A DNA stretch of 64,000 bases from Bacillus licheniformis DSM 13 = ATCC 14580 (GTDB lineage Bacteria > Bacillota > Bacilli > Bacillales > Bacillaceae): contig NC_006270.3 of NCBI RefSeq assembly GCF_000011645.1, positions 1,795,501 through 1,859,500 on the forward strand. Reading direction: 5' to 3'. Positions 60,167-64,000 of this stretch are shown here, in pieces. The notes beneath the pieces were generated by a model. It was not told where the DNA came from. It made no database searches and saw only the letters and a list, made by a program, of their open reading frames with translations. Position numbers and translations under genes: made by a program. The stretch's first letter is position 1. Every line of letters starts with the position of its first letter.

Positions 60167-61396
60167 TTGATTAAACGGTATACTTGTCAAAATGGGGTAA
60201 GAATCGTATTCGAAAACAATCCCACCGTCCGGTCTGTGGCCATCGGAGTTTGGATTGGAACCGGATCAAGACATGAAACACCCGAAATTAACGGCATTTC
60301 GCACTTTCTTGAGCACATGTTTTTCAAGGGGACAAAAACGCGCACTGCAAGGGACATCGCAGAGTCTTTCGATAGAATCGGCGGACAGGTCAACGCGTTT
60401 ACCTCAAAGGAATATACGTGCTATTACGCCAAAGTGCTCGATGAGCATGCAAGCTATGCTCTGGAAGTGCTTTCTGACATGTTCTTTCATTCATCATTTG
60501 ACGAAGAAGAATTAAAAAAAGAAAAAAACGTCGTCTATGAAGAGATTAAAATGTATGAGGACACACCTGATGACATCGTCCACGATCTCTTGAGCAAGGC
60601 GTCATACGGCAGCCATTCCCTCGGCTATCCGATCCTCGGCACAGAGGAAACACTTGCCGAATTTGACGGAGATTCGCTCAGAAAATATATGAACGAATAT
60701 TACACGCCTGACCGAGTCGTCATTTCCATAGCCGGAAATGTGCCGGAAACTTTTATAAAAGAAGCTGAAAAGCATTTCGGTTCATATGAAGCCAAAGGCA
60801 AAAGAACCGGCATGACAAAACCGGATTTTCACCATGAGAAAATGACGCGCAAAAAGGAAACCGAACAGGCTCACCTCTGCCTCGGCTTCAACGGGCTGGA
60901 AGCAGGCCATCCGGAAATCTACGATTTGATCGTTCTCAATAATATTTTGGGAGGAAGCATGAGCAGCCGCCTCTTTCAGGATGTCCGCGAAGATAAAGGT
61001 CTTGCATATTCCGTGTTCAGCTACCACACTTCCTATGAAGACAGCGGCATGATGACCATCTACGCGGGAACCGGCGCAAATCAGCTTCAGCTCCTGTCAG
61101 AAACGATTCATGAAACACTGCGTGCGCTGAAAAGCGACGGTATTACACCGAAAGAGCTTGAAAACAGCAAAGAGCAAATGAAAGGCAGCCTGATGCTCAG
61201 TCTCGAAAGCACAAACAGCAAAATGAGCCGCAACGGCAAAAATGAGCTTTTGCTCGGTAAACACCGGACGCTTGATGAAATCATCGAAAAGTTGAATGCC
61301 GTCAGCCTCGAGCGTGTGAACAATCTTGCCAACCGGATTTTCACCGATGATTACTCATCTGCATTAATCAGCCCGTCGGGTGAGCTGCCGAAATAA
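60167..61396 (+). CDS. mlpA: M16-family zinc peptidase MlpA
   Basis: MlpA (YmxG) resembles mitochondrial processing peptidase beta; its loss affects extracellular protease regulation in B. subtilis. The 409-aa product has the inverted zinc motif HFLEH (H46, E49, H50) with the distal glutamate in KEKNVVYEEIKMYED, and the C-terminal M16 domain with GGSMSSRLFQDVREDKGLAYS. The start is TTG after AGGAGGA. It lies 36 bases after ylxY. Confidence 0.96.
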   Translation: MIKRYTCQNGVRIVFENNPTVRSVAIGVWIGTGSRHETPEINGISHFLEHMFFKGTKTRTARDIAESFDRIGGQVNAFTSKEYTCYYAKVLDEHASYALEVLSDMFFHSSFDEEELKKEKNVVYEEIKMYEDTPDDIVHDLLSKASYGSHSLGYPILGTEETLAEFDGDSLRKYMNEYYTPDRVVISIAGNVPETFIKEAEKHFGSYEAKGKRTGMTKPDFHHEKMTRKKETEQAHLCLGFNGLEAGHPEIYDLIVLNNILGGSMSSRLFQDVREDKGLAYSVFSYHTSYEDSGMMTIYAGTGANQLQLLSETIHETLRALKSDGITPKELENSKEQMKGSLMLSLESTNSKMSRNGKNELLLGKHRTLDEIIEKLNAVSLERVNNLANRIFTDDYSSALISPSGELPK

Positions 61397-61405
61397 TGCC
61401 TCCTT

Positions 61406-61441
61406 AAAACATGCTTGTCTTTTTAGGCAGGCATGTTTTTT
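61406..61441 (+). terminator. Intrinsic terminator after mlpA
   Basis: AACATGCTTGTC (61408-61419) pairs with GGCAGGCATGTT (61426-61437), with two wobbles, followed by T. Confidence 0.85.
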
Positions 61442-61481
61442 GTTATCGGTTCATACATCATAACAAAAGGGGGTTTTTTTC

Positions 61482-61742
61482 ATGAGGCTGAGTGAACTTT
61501 CGGGAAAAGAAATCGTTGATGTTAAGCGGGCCGAACGGCTCGGCGTACTGGGGCAGACGGACCTTGAGATCAATGAGCAGGACGGTCAGATTACCGCTCT
61601 TATCATCCCTTCTGTTAAATGGTTCGGACTAGGAAGAAAACAGGGGAATGACATTAAGGTGCCCTGGTCGCAAATTCAAAAAATCGGCTCGGATATGATC
61701 ATTTTGGATGTTCCGGAAAGCAGCGTGACAAAAGAGGAGTAA
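61482..61742 (+). CDS. ymxH: PRC-barrel protein YmxH (YlmC/YmxH family)
   Basis: A small PRC-barrel protein linked to sporulation by family name and by its neighbours; molecular role unknown. The 86-aa product (MRLSELSGKEIVDVKRAERL) has the barrel strands and KVPWSQIQKIGSDMIILD. GGGGGTT precedes the ATG, so the ribosome site is weak. Terminators lie on both sides, so it is a single-gene unit. Confidence 0.92.
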   Translation: MRLSELSGKEIVDVKRAERLGVLGQTDLEINEQDGQITALIIPSVKWFGLGRKQGNDIKVPWSQIQKIGSDMIILDVPESSVTKEE

Positions 61743-61753
61743 GCAAGGTGGAA

Positions 61754-61785
61754 ACCCGCCCGTCCCATGGGGGCGGGCTTTTTGT
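61754..61785 (+). terminator. Intrinsic terminator after ymxH
   Basis: CCCGCCC (61756-61762) pairs with GGGCGGG (61772-61778), followed by CTTTTTG. It directly precedes the dpaA promoter. Confidence 0.88.
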
Positions 61786-61802
61786 TTTTCTGGATTTCAA
61801 TT

Positions 61803-61831
61803 CACCGCTATTTCCTTTTTGTCATATGATG
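61803..61831 (+). promoter_or_regulatory. Sigma-K-type promoter for dpaAB
   Basis: CACC (61803-61806), 16 nt, CATATGATG (61823-61831) fits the sigma-K pattern (AC, 16 nt, CATANNNTA) with one mismatch. The spoVF operon is sigma-K-controlled in B. subtilis. Confidence 0.65.
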
Positions 61832-61884
61832 AAATTAGCTTATGAATTAGATCCTTGTCAAAAAAGAAGGTGAATGTTAGAGCC

Positions 61885-62784
61885 ATGTTAACCGGATTGA
61901 CGATTGCAATCATCGGCGGCGATGCAAGGCAGCTCGAGATCATCCGCAAGCTGACGGAACAGGATGCAAAGGTCTTTTTAATCGGTTTTGATCAGCTTGA
62001 TCACGGGTTTACCGGAGCTACAAAACTAAAGCTGAACGAACTTGATTTTGGCACAATAGACAGCATTATTCTGCCTGTATCGGGCACATCGATGGAAGGA
62101 ACGGTTGCGACTGTTTTTTCCAATGAAAAAGTGGTGTTAAAACAGGAACATTTAGAAAAAACCAAGCCGCACTGCGCGATTTATTCAGGGATTTCAAACC
62201 AATATTTAGACGGCATGGCCAAAGGGGCGAACCGTCGTCTTATCAAGCTCTTTGAAAGAGACGATATTGCGATTTACAACTCGATACCTACAGTCGAAGG
62301 TGCCATTATGATGGCCATACAGCATACAGACTTTACGATTCACGGCTCGAATGTAATGGTTCTCGGGCTGGGGCGGACGGGAATGAGCATCAGCCGGACG
62401 TTCTCGGCGCTCGGCGCACGCGTAAAAGTCGGAGCTCGCGACTCCGCCCACCTCGCCAGAATCATGGAGATGGGCCTCACTCCTTTCCACACAAACGAAC
62501 TTGCAGAGCATGTTGAAAATATCGACATATGCATCAATACCATTCCAAGCCTGATTCTCGATAAACATGTCCTCTCACGAATGACACCCAGAACATTAAT
62601 TCTCGATTTAGCAACCCGTCCCGGAGGCACAGATTTTGATTTTGCCGAAAAGCAAGGCATTAAAGCGCTGCTTGCTCCAGGACTTCCCGGGATCGTCGCG
62701 CCTAAAACGGCGGGACAGATCATTGCCAATGTTTTGTGCAACCTTTTGTCTGAATTAACAACTGACCGAAAGGGGCTGTCATAA
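61885..62784 (+). CDS. dpaA: Dipicolinate synthase subunit A
   Basis: DpaA (SpoVFA) with DpaB makes dipicolinic acid from dihydroxytetrahydrodipicolinate in the mother cell, for loading into the spore core. The 299-aa product has a Rossmann domain (VMVLGLGRTGMSISRTFSAL), an N-terminal GGDARQLEI motif and the C-terminal LLAPGLPGIVAPKTAGQI. TTG 61855 and GTG 61870 are in frame, but homology (MLTGLTIAIIGGD) supports ATG 61885. It overlaps dpaB by one base. Confidence 0.96.
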   Translation: MLTGLTIAIIGGDARQLEIIRKLTEQDAKVFLIGFDQLDHGFTGATKLKLNELDFGTIDSIILPVSGTSMEGTVATVFSNEKVVLKQEHLEKTKPHCAIYSGISNQYLDGMAKGANRRLIKLFERDDIAIYNSIPTVEGAIMMAIQHTDFTIHGSNVMVLGLGRTGMSISRTFSALGARVKVGARDSAHLARIMEMGLTPFHTNELAEHVENIDICINTIPSLILDKHVLSRMTPRTLILDLATRPGGTDFDFAEKQGIKALLAPGLPGIVAPKTAGQIIANVLCNLLSELTTDRKGLS

Positions 62785-63374
62785 TGTCGATCAAAGGAAA
62801 AAGAATCGGATTTGGCCTAACGGGTTCACATTGTACGTATGATGCCGTTTTTCCGCAGATTGAAGCGCTGATCAACAAAGGGGCTGAAGTCAGACCGGTC
62901 GTGACGCATACTGTCAAGTCGACGGATACACGCTTTGGAGAAGGGGAAGAATGGGTCAGAAGAATAGAAGAGCTGACTGGATTTGAAGTCATTGATTCCA
63001 TTCCGAAAGCTGAGCCTCTCGGGCCGAAAACACCGCTGGACTGCATGGTTGTTGCGCCATTGACGGGAAATTCGATGAGCAAGCTTGCAAACGCCCAGAC
63101 GGACAGTCCGGTTCTCATGGCGGCCAAAGCGACGATGAGAAACTCCCGTCCCGTCGTCCTCGGCATTTCAACGAATGACGCGCTCGGCTTGAACGGCGTC
63201 AACTTGATGAGGCTGATGGCGGCAAAAAATGTTTACTTTATTCCGTTCGGCCAGGATGACCCTTACAAAAAGCCGAATTCGCTCGTCGCCAAAATGGATC
63301 TTTTAGTGCCGGCGGTCGAAGAAGCGCTCTCCCATAAACAAATACAGCCTATCCTGGTCCATAATGATCAATAA
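62784..63374 (+). CDS. dpaB: Dipicolinate synthase subunit B
   Basis: DpaB (SpoVFB) is the flavoprotein-like second subunit. The 196-aa product has FGLTGSHCTYDAVFPQIE, VVAPLTGNSMSKLANAQTDS and GISTNDALGLNGVNLMRL, the family core. Its ATG overlaps the dpaA stop (TAATG), so the two are coupled. Confidence 0.97.
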   Translation: MSIKGKRIGFGLTGSHCTYDAVFPQIEALINKGAEVRPVVTHTVKSTDTRFGEGEEWVRRIEELTGFEVIDSIPKAEPLGPKTPLDCMVVAPLTGNSMSKLANAQTDSPVLMAAKATMRNSRPVVLGISTNDALGLNGVNLMRLMAAKNVYFIPFGQDDPYKKPNSLVAKMDLLVPAVEEALSHKQIQPILVHNDQ

Positions 63375-63500
63375 ATCTTTTGAAAATAAAGATGTAACAA
63401 AAAATATCAATCACCACGGCACACATCTATGTTAAAATAAAATGTAAAATGCATAGTCAACCAATCGTTTACGACGATTAAGGTGGAAGGAGTTTTACAA

Positions 63501-64000
63501 TTGGGCAGAGGATTACATGTAGCAGTAGTTGGTGCGACAGGCGCTGTAGGACAGCAAATGTTAAAAACACTAGAAGACAGGAATTTTGAACTGGATAAAC
63601 TGACTTTATTATCCTCAAAACGTTCAGCAGGTACGAAACTGACTTTCAAAGGCGAAGAGTACACAGTAGAAGAAGCTCGTCCTGAGAGCTTTGAAGGCGT
63701 CAACATCGCGCTTTTCAGCGCCGGGGGAAGCGTTTCGCAGGCGCTTGCTCACGAGGCTGTCAAACGCGGGGCGATCGTCATTGATAATACGAGCGCGTTC
63801 CGGATGGACCAAAACACTCCGCTCGTCGTACCTGAGGTCAATGAGGAAGATTTGCACAAGCACAACGGGATTATTGCAAATCCGAACTGTTCAACCATCC
63901 AGATGGTTGTTGCGCTCGAACCGATCCGCAAGGCTTTCGGTTTAAACAAAATCATCGTATCGACTTATCAGGCGGTGTCTGGAGCCGGAAACGAAGCTGT
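63501..64000 (+). CDS. asd: Aspartate-semialdehyde dehydrogenase (5' part)
   Basis: Asd reduces aspartyl phosphate to aspartate semialdehyde, on the way to lysine, threonine, methionine and dipicolinate. The visible 166 residues have the NADPH motif VVGATGAVGQQ, the SAGGSVSQ region, NTSAFRMD, and the catalytic cysteine in NPNCSTIQM. The start is TTG after GGAAGGAG; the ATG-starting reading in another frame is a shadow. The gene runs off the window. It fits with dpaAB upstream, whose substrate it helps supply. Confidence 0.97.
   Translation, partial: MGRGLHVAVVGATGAVGQQMLKTLEDRNFELDKLTLLSSKRSAGTKLTFKGEEYTVEEARPESFEGVNIALFSAGGSVSQALAHEAVKRGAIVIDNTSAFRMDQNTPLVVPEVNEEDLHKHNGIIANPNCSTIQMVVALEPIRKAFGLNKIIVSTYQAVSGAGNEA

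Noticed and set aside
63375..63500. Sigma-A promoter for asd
   Set aside because: Several AT-rich -10-like strings (for example 63433-63438) lack a good -35 at proper spacing; I could not choose one. A small dyad (AATCGT 63463, ACGATT 63474) precedes the ribosome site but is too short to interpret.
1..64000. CRISPR arrays, tRNA or rRNA genes, insertion sequences, prophage or defence genes
   Set aside because: None seen on reading both strands; repeats present are short hairpins and terminators only.

Overview
The window is a chromosomal segment of a Bacillus species of the B. subtilis group, most likely the B. licheniformis / B. paralicheniformis branch. I base this on gene order (codY, the fla/che operon, rpsB-tsf-pyrH-frr, uppS-cdsA-dxr-rasP-proS-polC, rimP-nusA-infB-rbfA-truB-ribC, rpsO, pnp, ylxY-mlpA-ymxH, dpaAB, asd), on proteins close to the B. 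subtilis ones, and on four polysaccharide hydrolase genes between polC and rimP, an arrangement I know from B. licheniformis. All genes I support lie on the + strand and all look intact; asd runs off the right edge.

Region 1 (1-27718) holds codY and the fla/che operon: rod, hook, MS ring, export apparatus, switch, chemotaxis signalling, sigma-D and the swarming factors SwrD and SwrB. Genes are mostly overlapping or a few bases apart. The 353-bp codY-flgB gap carries a terminator, a CodY-box-like site, a sigma-A-type promoter and two inverted repeats. Region 2 (27719-41487) is translation, nucleotide, cell-envelope and replication housekeeping (rpsB to polC), broken by several intrinsic terminators and two good sigma-A promoters.

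Region 3 (41488-49044) is the accessory part: celA (GH9 with a CBM3c-like module), celB (GH48), celC (GH5 with C-terminal beta modules) and celD (GH5 mannanase type). Together they make a small free-enzyme set for cellulose and mannan. The 414-bp upstream region has a strong promoter, a palindrome very like a XylR (ROK family) operator, and a cre-like site in the start of celA. celB has no visible signal peptide although its neighbours do.

Region 4 (49045-56733) is the rimP-nusA-rnpM-ylxQ-infB-ylxP-rbfA-truB-ribC translation/transcription block plus rpsO. A two-terminator leader precedes rimP and a structured leader precedes rpsO. Region 5 (56734-64000) carries pnp, a deacetylase-like gene that has lost catalytic residues (ylxY), the peptidase mlpA, ymxH, the dipicolinate synthase genes dpaAB behind a sigma-K-like promoter, and the start of asd.

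I found no CRISPR array, tRNA, rRNA, insertion sequence, prophage or defence system. The most interesting material is the regulation and export of the inserted cellulase cluster and several RNA-level control elements in otherwise ordinary operons.
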